Below are positions 1 through 11,654 of a stretch of DNA of 64,000 nt, one piece after another. Within the stretch, counting starts at the first letter, position 1, and every line of letters begins with the position of its first letter. Source of the DNA: Akebia trifoliata (Eukaryota; Streptophyta; Magnoliopsida; Ranunculales; Lardizabalaceae); contig CM030704.1 of NCBI GenBank assembly GCA_017979445.1, forward strand, positions 12,445,658 to 12,509,657, written 5' to 3'. Position numbers and translations under genes: made by a program. Under the pieces are notes generated by a model, which saw only the letters and a program-made list of their open reading frames with translations, ran no database searches and was not told where the DNA came from.

Positions 1-849
1 TCAATCAATTAAGACTAAAGTCAAGAAATTAAAGTCAATCAAGTAAGACTAAAGTCAAAATCTTAAAGTCAATCAAGTGAGACTAAAAGTCAAAATTCTA
101 ATAGAGTTCTAATTAAATAATAACTCTATTTAAAACAATCTTAATAAAATACAACTCTACCTATAACAATTATAATTAAACAATAACTCTTTCTAAAAGA
201 ATTATAATTAAACATTAATTCTATCAAAATAAGCACTTAAAAAGATCTATAAATAGAGGTCCCTAAAACCTATTTTCGTATGAAAAATTAAACCCGAGAA
301 AAAGTAGGTCAAAAAGCTTCCTTAGCCTTCCATAAACCTTGATTTTGAAGTCCCAACTCCTTACCTAACATCCATACCCCAACTTTAGCTCAAAAAACAC
401 CTAGAAATCCTTCCAAAACACCTCAGAAATCCATAAAAATTTAGAAAAATTCAGAAAGAGATACTTTATTTTGGAGATCCAAAACGAATCTGGTGACAGA
501 ACGAATCGAGGAAGGCTGTATGAAGAACTATTCTACAGATCTGAGGAACAAGACCGTTATCTTCGTAAAGGTAAATATTTAAATTTTTGTATTGATTAGG
601 TCTTTTTAGCAATATAGTTCTATTTGGGAATAAGTACAGACCGGCATTGGTCGGGCGGGGTTGGTGCCTAACACCTTCCAACCCAGTAATGTGATCCCCG
701 AACTCAATATATTTTTTTTAGTAGATTAATTATTTTTATCTGTTTCGAGTCTATATTCGTTTCCTAAACCGTAATAACTAGGTGGCGACTCCCAAGCCTC
801 AAAGGTCAAAAGCGGATCCTCGCACCATGCGGATCGAGGGCGTTTTCCC
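1..849 (+). mobile_element. 3' part of a TGTAGAC-family LTR (cut by window edge)
   Basis: This is the right-hand portion of an LTR in + orientation. It matches, as reverse complement, the LTRs at 7523-9264, 15635-16705 and 19683-20931. Shared landmarks are the repeated 'gactaaagtcaa' block (1-110), a TATA box (248-255), the conserved block around 650-700 and the terminal GTGGCGACTCCC...GATCGAGGGCG stretch. Immediately right of it is RNase H coding sequence rather than a primer-binding site. It is therefore a solo LTR or the 3' LTR of an element outside the window, inserted into an older gypsy element. The left end and TSD are not visible. Confidence 0.8.
248..255 (+). promoter_or_regulatory. 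LTR TATA box
   Basis: TATAAATA lies in the middle of the LTR, as expected for the U3/R boundary. The equivalent box is present in reverse orientation in the related LTRs near 8130, 16235 and 20281-20292. Confidence 0.55.
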
Positions 850-855
850 AAAGTA

Positions 856-2430
856 ATGCTGCTCAGTCTAAAAATGCTGATGGGGTTGGAAGCTAGAAAA
901 ACCATAGTCTACAATGACTTACAGCTAGTGATCAACCACATCAACGGAACATTCAAGACACGACATCTTAGAATGCAGCTCTACATAGAAAAGATCAGAT
1001 ATGTCATACTTCAAGTGAAGGAAGTAAGGTTAGAACACATACCTAGAACAAATAATAGGCATGCATACGCACTAGCCTACGCAACTTCAATGTTGGCAGG
1101 ATGAGATATGAGAGAACTCCCACTGGATTAACAGAAAAGAACATCGATCAATGAGTCTACACAAATCAGCCTAGTAATGTTAGCAAGGGATCAGGGGTGG
1201 ATGAATCTAATCATTGCCTTCCTTCAGTCAGGACAGCTACCTGATAATCCTAAGGAGACAACACAAGTAAAAGCTAGAACGGAGCATTATACCTTCCTGG
1301 ATGGGTAGTTGTATAGGAAATCCGTGGGTGGACCATTGGTAAGTTGCCTAACGCTGGAAGAAACAGAAGAAGTGTTAAGCGAAATCCACAAAAAGGATTG
1401 TGGTAATCATTCAGGTGCAAAGTCGCTGGGTCATAAAGTATTCTCCCAAGGGTATTCCTAGTCGTATCTACAAAAAGATGTTGCCCTATACGTTAAGCAT
1501 TGTGATAATTGCCAAAGACATGGGAAAATCATCCACTAACTAGTAGTTCAACTCAATTCTATAGTCAACCCATGGACTTTTGCATAGTGGGGGATAGATT
1601 TGGTTGGCTCATTGCCCAAAACACTAGGAAATTCAACTTTCTTGATAGTGGTAACAGATTACTTCATTGAGTGAGCATCAACACTTCCTCTAACCAGAAT
1701 TCGCAAGCAAGAAGTTTAGAAATTCATCTAAGAAAATATAATCTGTCGATTTGGTCTGTCTCATACAATAGTGTCAGATAATGAGAGACAATTCTCGAGT
1801 AAGTAGATCAAGGCATTTTGTAAGGAACATGGGATAACGCAATTGTTCTCTTCTCCACAATATCCATAGGGTAATGGTCAAGCTAAAGCCACGAATAAAG
1901 TGTTTATCAACATACTAAAAATAAAGCTGGAAGAAACAAAAGGTAGGTGGACAACAATATTGCATGGGGTATTATAGTCTTACAAGAAAATTTTTAGAAC
2001 TTCTACAAGGTCATCTACATTCACCATGGCTTATGGAATGGAGGTAATGATACCCATGAAAATAACTTCCCCACGTCTCGATCAAAAGTGGTTCAGACTG
2101 ACTAGAACAACAAGCAGATAGTAATAGAGTTGGACTTGCTTGAAGAGAAATGAGAAGTAGTACTAGTAAGGTTAAAAAGCTACCATCAAAAGCTATAGAG
2201 ATACTTCAACAAGAACACCTGCTACAGGCAGTTTAAAGAAGGAGAGTTAATACTATGTAGAATGTTCCAAAATACAAAAGAGCTGAACAACGAGAAATTA
2301 GGTCCAAACTAGGAAGGCCTTTTCAAAGTTATAAAAATTGGCCAAAAGGGGATCTATTATTTGTCCACCATGTCTGGTCAGGATTTGCATAAATCGTGGA
2401 ATACATGTAATTTTAAAAGATATTATCAAT
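856..2430 (+). pseudogene. Decayed Ty3/gypsy (Tat-lineage) pol: RNase H C-terminus and integrase
   Basis: The first 83 codons are an open RNase H C-terminal segment (motifs NDLQLVINHING and PRTNNRHAYALAY). A degraded integrase follows: an HHCC zinc finger (about 1385-1520, HCDNCQRHGK), the core start WGIDLVGSLPK (near 1590), the second catalytic Asp in IVSDNERQF (near 1770) and NGQAKATNK (near 1870), where the third catalytic Glu has become Lys. Many stops and frameshifts show it is dead. The 5' part of pol is missing because the LTR at 1-849 sits directly against it. This is the oldest layer of the nest. Its 3' half resumes beyond the Ogre-like insertion at 29979. Confidence 0.85.
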
Positions 2431-2469
2431 AAAAAAAAGTCATTTTGATTGTGGGTAGCTTGTGTACAG

Positions 2470-3010
2470 AAACATTGAATTGGGCCTCTTTGGGGGTCTT
2501 CGCGGTTCTACTTTGCCTTTTGTGATAAGGTATAGAGTTGGATGTGACTTTGCTCTATCCTAAGTGGCAGAACACTGAGTTGGGCCACTTTGGGAGTAAA
2601 GGTCTTCAAGGCTTTACTTTGTCTTAAGTGATATAGTGCAAAGTTGGGCGTGACCTTACTTTGTCCTGAGAAGCAAAACACTAAGTTGGGCCCCTTTGGG
2701 GGGTCAAAGTCTTCGTGGTTCTGCTCTATCTTGAGTGACAGGGTGCAAAGTTGGATACGACCTTGATATATCCTAAGTAGTAGAACACTGAGTTGGATCC
2801 CTTTGGAGGTCAGGTCATTCGTGACCATGTTCTGTCCTGAGTGGCAAAGCACTAAGTTGGACCCCTATGGGGGTCAGGTCATTTGTGATATGCTCTGTCC
2901 TGAGAGGCAAAGTACTAAGTCGGGCCCTTTTGTGGGTTAGGATCCTAAAGACCTCATTCTATCTTAAATGGTAGAGCCATAAGTTGAACACTTTGGTGGG
3001 TTAAAAATGG
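2470..3010 (+). repeat. Degenerate tandem repeat downstream of integrase
   Basis: About four to five units of roughly 110-125 bp, each with 'aacactgagttgggcccctttgggggtc' followed by a 'tgctctgtcctgagtggca'-like half. Each unit is itself made of two similar halves. It lies between the integrase end and the antisense gene, where Tat-lineage elements often carry tandem repeats. Continuous coding is unlikely. Confidence 0.7.
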
Positions 3011-3492
3011 CAAAGCATATAGTACATACCTATATGGTTTAAGGCCCTAAGTGATCTACACTACTTAGAACACTAATATGTCCATTGGATAGTATAATGC
3101 ATTTATTCTCACAAAAAGGTGTTACCTAAGGTTGAAAAAGAAACCTGAGATAACACCTGAGGGGAAGAAGTAGAGTGCAAAGATCAGAACAAACTTTTGT
3201 TAGAGTAAAGTACAAGGATCTTCACAAGGGAAAATTTTCATTAACTACAATGGTTCAGTTAAGTATAAGTTTCAGTAAAGAGCAAAATCGCTGCAATGGT
3301 TTAGTTAAGCATAAGTTGCAGTGAAAAGCAAAATTGGCCATATGAGAAATTTTCATTAAGAAATTTTATTGCACAAGATAAGATTCAGAAATGAAGTAAA
3401 AATTTTCATTAATAATGGGAAATGATTAAAATAAAAGTCCCAAAGTAGGAGAGTACATAAGAAAATGAAAGAGTAGTAGAGAGCAGAAATAA
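3011..3492. other. Non-coding 3' region of the oldest gypsy element
   Basis: Spacer between the tandem repeats and the stop codon of the antisense gene. A short motif (gcaatggttcagttaagcataag) appears twice near 3245-3320. I see no gene. Confidence 0.5.
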
Positions 3493-4629
3493 TCAACCTT
3501 CAGTAAGAGGGTCCGAATTAAAAGGAGAAGACAAGTCATTCGTAGGATTGGGTCGGTCTACCAGCTCGGCCTGATCAAGATCAATGACCTAAGCAGGAGC
3601 CATAATCTGCTCAGGAGCATTGGCTTGAGTAGGGATTGTCAAACCTCCCTCGTCCAGTTTGAATGGAGTTGTTAGCCTAAATCTATCCATCCATATTGGG
3701 TAGTCCACATCAAGAGAGCGAATAGGGACTTAATGCTTTTCCTCATCATTTCCATACTAATGTCAAATAGCCTCAAAGCCTTCATGGTAGGCCTTGGAGG
3801 ATGCCTCATCCGCGACCTAAGAGTAATGAGCCAACAATTGACCTAGTAACTTCTTGGTCTTTGTCTTGTCTTCTTTGGCCTATGCTACCATGATTTTTGC
3901 CTGTGCTTATTCAAGCTGAGTTGCTAAAGCAGAGCTAAGATCAACTTTCAAGTATTGCCCAAAGTCAACCTTGAAGGATCCCAACTTGAGGTTTTCCTAC
4001 TTCACCTACTTTTAGAGTTCTGCCAGTTCTACATCCCTCCTCTGCACTTTCTTCTTGTAGTTAATGAACTCCATTTGTGATTGTCTCGGGAGCTCGCAAG
4101 CTTCTTATTCTTGGCCTCCAAGGCTTCGTTTGTCTTGGTAAATTGGGTCAAAGTGGCCTCCGTGTCCTTCTTAATAACGTGATTAGAAGAGGTTAGCTTG
4201 CCTTAAAATAAAGTAAGCTTCTCTTCATATTTCCTAGATGGGGTAATGGTGTGATTATAAGTTTTACGACATTTAAGGAATGCCAAGGATTTGAAGACAT
4301 TGGTGTGCAAACAAGAAAACAATTAGAAGAACTGGCATAGTATACATTAAGACATCTACAGAAGGAGCAACATGTTACCTAGTAGAGGCTTTGGGTAAAC
4401 CTCCCAAAAACTAGATCAGGGTTGGGCGGACCAACAAACTCCATGTCCTTGGGAAGAATGGAATGGGAAAGAAGGGAGGAAGTGGTTATAGGGTCCTTTA
4501 CTTCATTATCCTTGTTGCTGACCAGGCCAATCCCCGTAGTGAAATTGGGCCGAAAGATGTTATTCTCTCGCCCACCATGGAGGAGTGCTTCGTTACTAGG
4601 GCTCTTCTACTCTCGATCCTCTAGAAAAG
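3493..4629 (-). pseudogene. C-terminal half of the antisense gene of the Tat-lineage element
   Basis: Read on the minus strand this is a decayed protein tail. The middle part (about 3950-4200) is rich in K, E, L and N with coiled-coil character. The last 65 or so codons read nearly open, with segments DYPIWMDRFRLTTPF and LDEGGLTIPTQAN, and end at a TGA (3493-3495). In-frame stops such as the one after QIMAPA, plus frameshifts, show it is dead. The matching N-terminal half lies at 30600-31166 on the same strand. The Ogre-like element at 4630-29978 separates them. Antisense genes between pol and the 3' LTR are known in Tat-lineage elements such as Grande. Assignment to the plant 'putative gypsy type transposon' gag-like family is my inference. 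Confidence 0.6.
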
Positions 4630-6328
4630 TGTAGACACCCAAATTTGACCGGGCCTTCGACGCAAAATGCACAAAAAGATTGTAAAAAACGGATTGTGCC
4701 CTCAAAGCCCATACCTCCAAAAGCCCTCTATTTCTTTCAATAAATTACCTAAGGCTTCCCACGTGGCCCATGGACCCCAATTCCTCACCACCCTTCTACA
4801 CTCTTCAACTCATTCAATATAAGTCCAAACCCATTCTTATTATACCCATTACCCAAGCCTATTCAACTCAAATCCATTCATATTCAACCCACAACCTAAG
4901 CCCAATCCAACACTATACCTACCCAACACTCTACCCAAGCCCAACTCATTATCTAAGCCCAATTCTCAACTCAACATCACAACCAATCACCACAATCATC
5001 AAGGTGGGACACATGTCACCACCCCAACTCACCTCCCTCATCCCCAATCTAACCCACCACCTTTTTTCTAAACATCATCTACCCACACCCCTAACCTATA
5101 CCTCCCCCTAATCTACCCACATCAACCCATCATCTTTTCTCTAAAAAAATTTAATCTACCCACACCCCTAACCTATACCTCCCCCTAATCTACCCTCATC
5201 ATTCCCTACAAAATCCGTACCTATAATCTAAACTCACACCCCTCCTCTCAAATAAAATACTCATACTCTCCCATCAATTCATCTCAACCCTTCATTTTCA
5301 CCCATTTTAACACATGGCATCATCTCCCACACCCTCCCAAAATATCATCAACCACCCTCTTACACAATCCTTCTTTTAATTAAAATCTCATCCCCTCAAC
5401 TCAATTTACCAATTAATTACTCTCTTACACAATCTCATCCTCACAACCACTATCATTTATTTTATTCCATCTAATACTCAACCCAAATGGATTGAAAGAT
5501 CCAACCCATTTACCCTTTTTACACAAATGCCCTTCAATCATCTTTAATGTACCCCCACCTTTCTCTTAAACCCCACACCATTCTACCACTTTTCTTCATT
5601 TCACCCCATCTTACCCCTAAAAATAACTCCCAAACTCTACAAAACCCCCTTCATTCTCAACTCTTATAACCTAATGAAAATTTGAAAAAAATACTCTTTA
5701 AAAAAAATTTTCTACTTACCTCACTACTCTCAACTCTCAACTCACCTCCATTACCCTCAACTCTCAACTTCTTCTCAAGCAAATCAAAGAAAGTCAAAGG
5801 ATTCATCAAGAAAAGGTAAAGAAAGTCAACAAAGGAGCAAGGTGGGTTTGGACAAAAGAACACCCTCTCCAACTCCCCTCTTCTACTTATCCCTTTCTAC
5901 ACACCTTCACACACACCACCATGGTTTGAACCATCAAAGAGCCCATTTTTCAATAAGGGTGCCCTCAATGGGTTGAACCAACATCAAAGCCCCTCATACT
6001 TGAGGGCACATTTCAGATTTTTTGATTCGTTTTCTTATTTTATTTTTATTTTTAAAATGGATGAAATTCGAGGTTACCACCAATGGTGGATGGAGTAGGG
6101 TGCTTAACACCTTCCCTACTCCATAAAATGAACCCCCTTACCTTGAATCAAAAGTTGGATCAAATGAGTCATATCCGTACGAGAGTCATCAAATGCCAAA
6201 AATCCTGATTTTTCAAAAAAATGCAATCCGAGTGACCATTCACACCCATTTCAAATATGAATAGTGGTGACTCCAAAATCCCCCAAAATGATTGATATAT
6301 TGAAAATTGATTAAATCACGTGTCCACA
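4630..6328 (+). repeat. 5' LTR of the Ogre-like element
   Basis: 1.70 kb, TG...CA, very rich in short C-rich runs (ccaaccca, tctaccca). It aligns with 28248-29978 and with the partial copy 41286-42692. The spot matching the TATAAAA of the 3' LTR (29280-29286) reads TACAAAA here (about 5638), so the core promoter of this copy looks mutated. It also lacks the short duplicated 'acccatttgggttgtaaaac' block present in the 3' LTR near 29100-29150. Confidence 0.88.
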
Positions 6329-6330
6329 GC

Positions 6331-6348
6331 TTGGCGACTTCACTAGGG
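6331..6348 (+). other. Primer-binding site of the Ogre-like element
   Basis: TTGGCGACTTCACTAGGG begins two bases after the 5' LTR. The TGGCGACT start matches the same-position sequence TGGCGACTCC of the nested element (minus strand, near 19672-19682). Ogre elements use a tRNA-Arg-type primer; that identity is from general knowledge and not proved here. Confidence 0.6.
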
Positions 6349-7522
6349 AAAGAAGGCTCTACCCTCGTGTCAACTAGGTCATTTTGAAAAAAAATACAAA
6401 ATATTCTTATTTGCAAGCTAACATTATTTGTTGTATTTTTTGTTTAGGTGGGTTTCTCTTTTTTTATTTACTCCATTTAGTTAAAAAAAAACTCAGTTTT
6501 TTTCTTTAGTTATCTAATTATATTTCTTTTAAGCATGTATATCATAAAAAAAATCACAAAAAATGTAAAAAAATAATTTTTTTGGCCAAAGCCAAAAACC
6601 AGAGGCAATGTGTCTCAAAATGAGTAAAAAAAATTAAAAAAATTTAAAAAAAAAACATTTTTTTTTTACGAATAGACAGTCGAACTTAAACTGATTGTAA
6701 CTTTCTCGTCCGATCTCCGATTAACCATTTTAACATATCGATTTGGGGTAGAACGAAAGTTTTTATCAAATATGACAAAGTCAGCAAGATTTTGACCAAT
6801 CAGAATCAGTTTTCGAGGTCGTTTACTATCCGTTCTGCTAATATTTCCATTATGCTTCTTGTATGGATACAAAATAAAAATAAAAATAAAAAAAAACATA
6901 AGAAAAAAAATTGGCCCAAGCCAAAAACCAGAGGCAATGTGCCTCAAAATGAGTAAAAAAAAATTTAGTTTGCTCCTCACGTCAATCTTGTCAACTTTCC
7001 TCTTGGACTTTATTTTTGTTTTGAGTTTTAAACTTTCAAAAGATTAAACAGATCACTATACGTTAAACTTAGGGCGTACCACTTGCCACTTTTTAATTGA
7101 TCAAAATGGAAATTCAAAGCGATATTCGATTGGACAAAAAAAAGTCCTTTTATGATTAGTTCATTCGTTTTAAAAAATAAAAAATAAAAAAATTTGATTG
7201 GTCGATGATTAACTACGAATGTGTTATCTTTGTTAATCAATTATGGATGCCCATTCATCTAGAAAATGCCCCGGGCACACCCTATCCTATTTGCACACAC
7301 CACTAGCACGTTTACATTATTGTAGTGCACGCTTGCATTTCTCTAATAGCCAATGTGGCACTAATGCGTGGCCCGATCTTCTCATAAATGCGACGTCATT
7401 CATGAAAATCACAACTCCAATCACATACTGTAAGGTATATAAAATTGGGGCATCAGTACCGTTTGATCGGGTGGTTCTGAAAGGTATATCGATGCACTCA
7501 TGTGGGAATGACCTGAGCTTTT

Positions 7523-9264
7523 TGAAAGCGCCATCGATCCACGGGGTGCACGGATCTGCTTTTGACCTTTGAGGTTTGGGAGCGCCACCTAGTTATTACG
7601 GTCTAGGAATCGAATATTGACTCGAAACTGATAAATAAACAACTAATCGACGAAAGAAAAATACGGGTCTAGGGATCACTTTACGGGGTAGGAAGGTGTT
7701 AGGCACCAACCCCGCCCAGCAAACGACGGTCTCTACTAATTTTCAAATAAAACTACATTGCTAACAAGACCTAAATAACAATAAAAAAATAAAATAGTCA
7801 CCTTTTTCGAATGCAACGGCTTTGTTCCCTCCGATCTGATAGAACAACTATTTGTACAGTATACCTCGCTTCGTTCTATTACCGGATCTGATTTCTGATC
7901 TCCAAGTTGAGGTATCTTCTTTTTGGATCTATGCATTTTTTAATTTTTTATGGATTTTAAGGTATTTTAGAAGGATTTGGGTATTTTTTTTTTGAGCTAA
8001 AGTTGGGGTATGGATGTTAGGTAAGGAGTTGGGACTTCAAAATTAGGGTTTATGGGAGGTTAGGAAAGTTTTTTGACCTACTTTTCTTAGGATTTATTCT
8101 TGGATATGAAAATAGGTTGTGAGGACCCCTATTTATAGATTCTTTAAGTGTTTGTTTAGATAGAATTAGTGTTTAATTATAATTCTTTTAGTTAGAGTTA
8201 TATTTTAATTAGAATTGTTTCAGGTAGAGGTATATTTTAGTTAGAATTATATTAAATAAAGTTATTATTTAATTAGGATTGTTAAATAGAATTATTATTT
8301 AATTAGAACTCTATTAGGGTTTTGACTTTTGGTCTTATTTGATTGAGTTTAAGATTTTGACTTTAGTCTTACTTGATTGATTTTAATATCTTGACTTTAG
8401 TCTTACTTGATTGACTTTAATTTTGACTTTAGTCTTACTTGATTGACTTTAATAACTTGATTTTAGTCTTATTTGATTGACTTTAATTTTTTGGAGAACC
8501 GCCCTCTATTATATCTTTAATTCTTTGGACCCCCAAATGGAGGGGTCATTGAATAAATATCTTGGCAACCATCAACATTTTTGCTTGAGAGCCTGATTGA
8601 TCGATTTTTTTGATTTAAATTTTAAATTAATTTTATTAATATTTCACTTTAATTATTTAATATTTTATTTATTAATTTCAAAATATTTAATTATAAAAAT
8701 TGTAAAATTACCATTTTACCTTCGGAGAGGACTTTTTGTGTTTCAAGTCGATTTTTGATATTTTAAGATGTTTTAGAATCGATTTTTCGTAAGGAATTCA
8801 ATGGAAATATTGGCTTGTGTCATTTATGAAATTTTTTGTGTGGAATAGTCGTGAACTTTATGAGGGGTATTTTCGTAATTTTGTCAAATTCTATGAAAAT
8901 TGACGAAATGATTTATTTGATTTTTATTTGTTGTTTTATGTGTTTGAATGGATTTTCCTAATTGTAACGTAGGCTCTAGGGATATTTTAAGGTTAAGAGT
9001 ATTTTGGTAATTTGATCATTTTTTAGTGATTTTTATCGTGAAGCTTCTTTTTATCTAAAAAATGATGATTTCTAAGCTTTTGGGTTATATTTTCTTATCG
9101 TAGCGTGGTTTTTACAGTTTTGTCAATTCGAGATACCTCATCCGGATTTCTAAAATATATCTAGTAACAAAATAAAGCATTGTATAAACATCCATCATTG
9201 GGAACCGTTGCAATCAGGTTGACTAATTGATTAATCAGGCGAGTGTAAAAATGGGGTGTCTACA
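7523..9264 (-). mobile_element. Solo LTR nested in the Ogre-like leader
   Basis: 1.74 kb bounded by TGAAAGCGCC on the left and GGGGTGTCTACA on the right, so it lies in minus orientation (TGTAGACACC...GCGCTTTCA). The five bases on the left are CTTTT and on the right CCTTT, an imperfect TSD. The leader homology to 17290-18280 resumes directly on the other side, which confirms the insertion. It is longer than the LTR at 19683-20931 because it keeps an AT-rich 0.5-kb stretch (about 8580-9110). No internal region is present, so it is a solo LTR formed by LTR-LTR recombination. Confidence 0.85.
8320..8500. repeat. Short tandem repeat inside the LTR family
   Basis: Repeats of about 27-33 bp of the type 'gactttagtcttacttgattgactttaat'. 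The same array appears at 1-110 (reverse complement), 16310-16600 and 20350-20650, so it is a feature of this LTR family. Confidence 0.7.
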
Positions 9265-10189
9265 CCTTTGTCCTATTGTAAGCCGCACGGTCACATGTCC
9301 CGATTGCCAACGTAGTACTAGTACGTGGTCGGTCCCTTCGCGGGATGCAAAATCATTTATAAAAGCTACAACCTAGACTCGTACCTATATGGTATATCAA
9401 AATAATCTGAGTTCACCAATTGCACTTCTTGGTCAAAATCAGTGCCTAAGCGAGATCCTGCCCCGATGTACTACGGTACTAGGGGGATAGACAACGTCTA
9501 TTCTAGACGAGAGGTGACTTAAGAGTGCCCTTGCTCAGCATCGTGCGCCACCTCTCAACTGGGGATTAAATTGGTTGTTTTTTACTTTAAAGATTGTGAG
9601 TTGGATTCTTAGATTATCACGTATACAGTATATCAAACCAAGTCACCACGTACCGTTTGATTGAGTATGCTTGAGAGGTATATAGGTGCACTTGGGCAAG
9701 GGTGGCTAGATAAATTGCATTGCACATAGTAAACCTAGAGTCTAGAAACCTCCTCATAGGTCACAACTAGAACTTATTGTGGGTGTTCCTGGGTTGTTTT
9801 TCGGAAATGGACATTATAAATTGGTGAGTTCAAGAAGTTACGATTTTATCTTCAAAATAATCAAACCATTTGTTTTACCTGATTCAAAACTATTATATCA
9901 ATGGGTGCACCAACCCAATAAAGAATCCATTTTAAATATGGTAGTGATGCATAATGACCCAGTTTATCTCGATTTAACGATCACGATGGGCCGGACCATT
10001 TAAGTCGAAATGGCGTTCAAGTTCTTTTTTCTCTAATTCGGGTCCCAACCCATTTCAAGAGAAGAAAAATATTTTCCAAAAGAAAAGAAAAGGAAAAATG
10101 ATTTACAAAAGATTTATTGTTTGCAACAAAAAAAAATGACTACAAAGATATGTTTTGCATAGACCATGGAAATGTACTGAGATACTCTT

Positions 10190-11354
10190 TTGTGTCAACT
10201 CAGGATGCTAGTTGCAGGCAGTACCCCAATCGACCAGTTGGTCAAAACAACCATCACGGGGATGCAAGTCGTAGAGAAATTCAACTTTAAAAAATTCATG
10301 TTGAAATGCGCCCTGTACTTCCACGAGTTTGAGATAGATTGGAACCTTTTGCGCGCATCTTCACATCTTCCACATTGGGCATATGCACTTGTGTCCTACT
10401 CATGAAGATTATTGTGGCATCATGGGGATATCTACTTCAGGTTCTCTAGTTAGGCCTTCATTGAAGACAGGATATTCCGGTGACCTCGTCACAGGCCTAA
10501 ACATTTCAAAAGAAGAAGCCAAGGCCTTAGTTCATAATGGAAGATTAGATTTAGTACCCTTATTGAGTTCATACCACTCCCGCAGTCATCCCATCAATGT
10601 AAAATCAGAAGCCTGGCGAGCCACTAGAGACTATCAGTTGTGTTTAGGAATCTTAGCCCAATACATACTGACCTTCAAAAGTGAGGGTCAAACTGTTCCT
10701 GAGTCCTTCATAGACATAGCTTCCCAACTCTCTAGAAAAGCCAACCCTGTACCTCTCATTCTAACTGAAACCTTCTCAGGTCTAGATACCATAAAAATGA
10801 TGAGGGAAGGGATTTCAAAGGAAGTCTTCACCTACTTTATATGTGGCTTTGCAATCGTCTTAAAATTGTGGACATTCCTTCAATCCTCGAGTATAGGCTA
10901 GAGCACTTTTCCAAAAGAAACATGTTAGTGCGTCACAACTTCGTCAAGGCTTGGAGCAAATTGTTGGATTATCGCCATGCCCGTCATATTGGTTTGAGAT
11001 GCCCTTAGTGGATGGTTGAGTACCCTGTTTTAGGTACTAAAGTATCATATTATGTCTGTTTGATTGGATTGGAAAAGACATCTTTTTACCAACCTGCCTT
11101 AATACCACAAATAGTACGGAATGCATATAGAGTTTTCGCTGCCTCAACCCAAAGAATTCTTTTCTCCCGAACCATTGACAAAAAAGTTAGTGCATCTCAT
11201 TGAGAATGCTTGGAACAAGCGCACCTCAGGATATCCAGATGGACCAGTAAAATTTAAAGAGCTAGTCGTTAAAACCAAGAGAAGCAAGCCTAATTGTCCT
11301 AGCAATTCTGATAACGATCAAAACAAATCCAAGCGTCCATGTAAACAAATCTAA
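10190..11354 (+). pseudogene. Ogre-type ORF1 upstream of gag (frameshifted)
   Basis: Three overlapping open stretches (10190-10405, 10383-10901, 11012-11354) form one broken protein gene of about 390 codons. The first frameshift lies around 10340-10400, where the reading moves from ...FEIDWNLLRAS to FHIGHMHLCPTHEDYCGIMGI. A break after 10901 is followed by VEYPVLGTKVSYYVCLIGLE, and the tail is basic and polar (KTKRSKPNCPSNSDND). Ogre elements have an ORF1 of unknown function in this position. The FHIGHMHLCPTHEDY segment resembles the start of the plant mobile domain / DUF7745-type proteins encoded by plant transposons; that likeness is from memory and moderately weak. It has no RT, protease or zinc-knuckle motif. 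Confidence 0.6.
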
Positions 11355-11650
11355 GTCAGAGTTATTGAAGGTTGTTATTCTAGAAAAATCTTATCTGTCA
11401 AATAATTTTCAATAGTTTAATAAAATTTCCTATAATTTCTTTGTGAAAAATTATTGCATGGATGAATTATTTAATGGATTGGTGTACATAATTCAATCTC
11501 AGGATTCACCAAAATGTTATCAAAGGGGTAACACAACAATTGATAATCCACCTCAAATGGGTCCACAACCCATATCCATCTCAGATTGGGTCCACGACTC
11601 ATATCCGATTTCGAATCAAGCCCATGACCAATCAGTTAATCTACTTTTGT
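11355..11650. other. Spacer between ORF1 and minisatellite
   Basis: AT-rich spacer with a short tandem-like stretch of 'cccatatccatctcagattgggtccacgactc' near 11560-11610. I see no gene. Confidence 0.4.
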
Positions 11651-11654
11651 AAAA

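Larger units (their letters stand above)
6349..10150 (+). other. Leader (5' UTR) of the Ogre-like element
   Basis: No open gene. A diverged block containing 'gccaaaaaccagaggcaatgtg' occurs twice (near 6585-6655 and 6910-6975), about 330 bp apart. From 7240 to 7522 and again from 9265 to about 10010 the sequence matches, as reverse complement, the interior of the nested element (about 17290-18280). The match is interrupted only by the solo LTR at 7523-9264. The leader module is therefore shared by the autonomous-type host element and its non-coding invader. Confidence 0.65.

Noticed and set aside
1..4629. Reading 1-849 as the 5' LTR of the element at 856-4629
   Set aside because: Coding sequence from the middle of RNase H directly follows the LTR with no leader, gag or RT, and the old element's own LTR (31.3-32.05 kb) is a different family.
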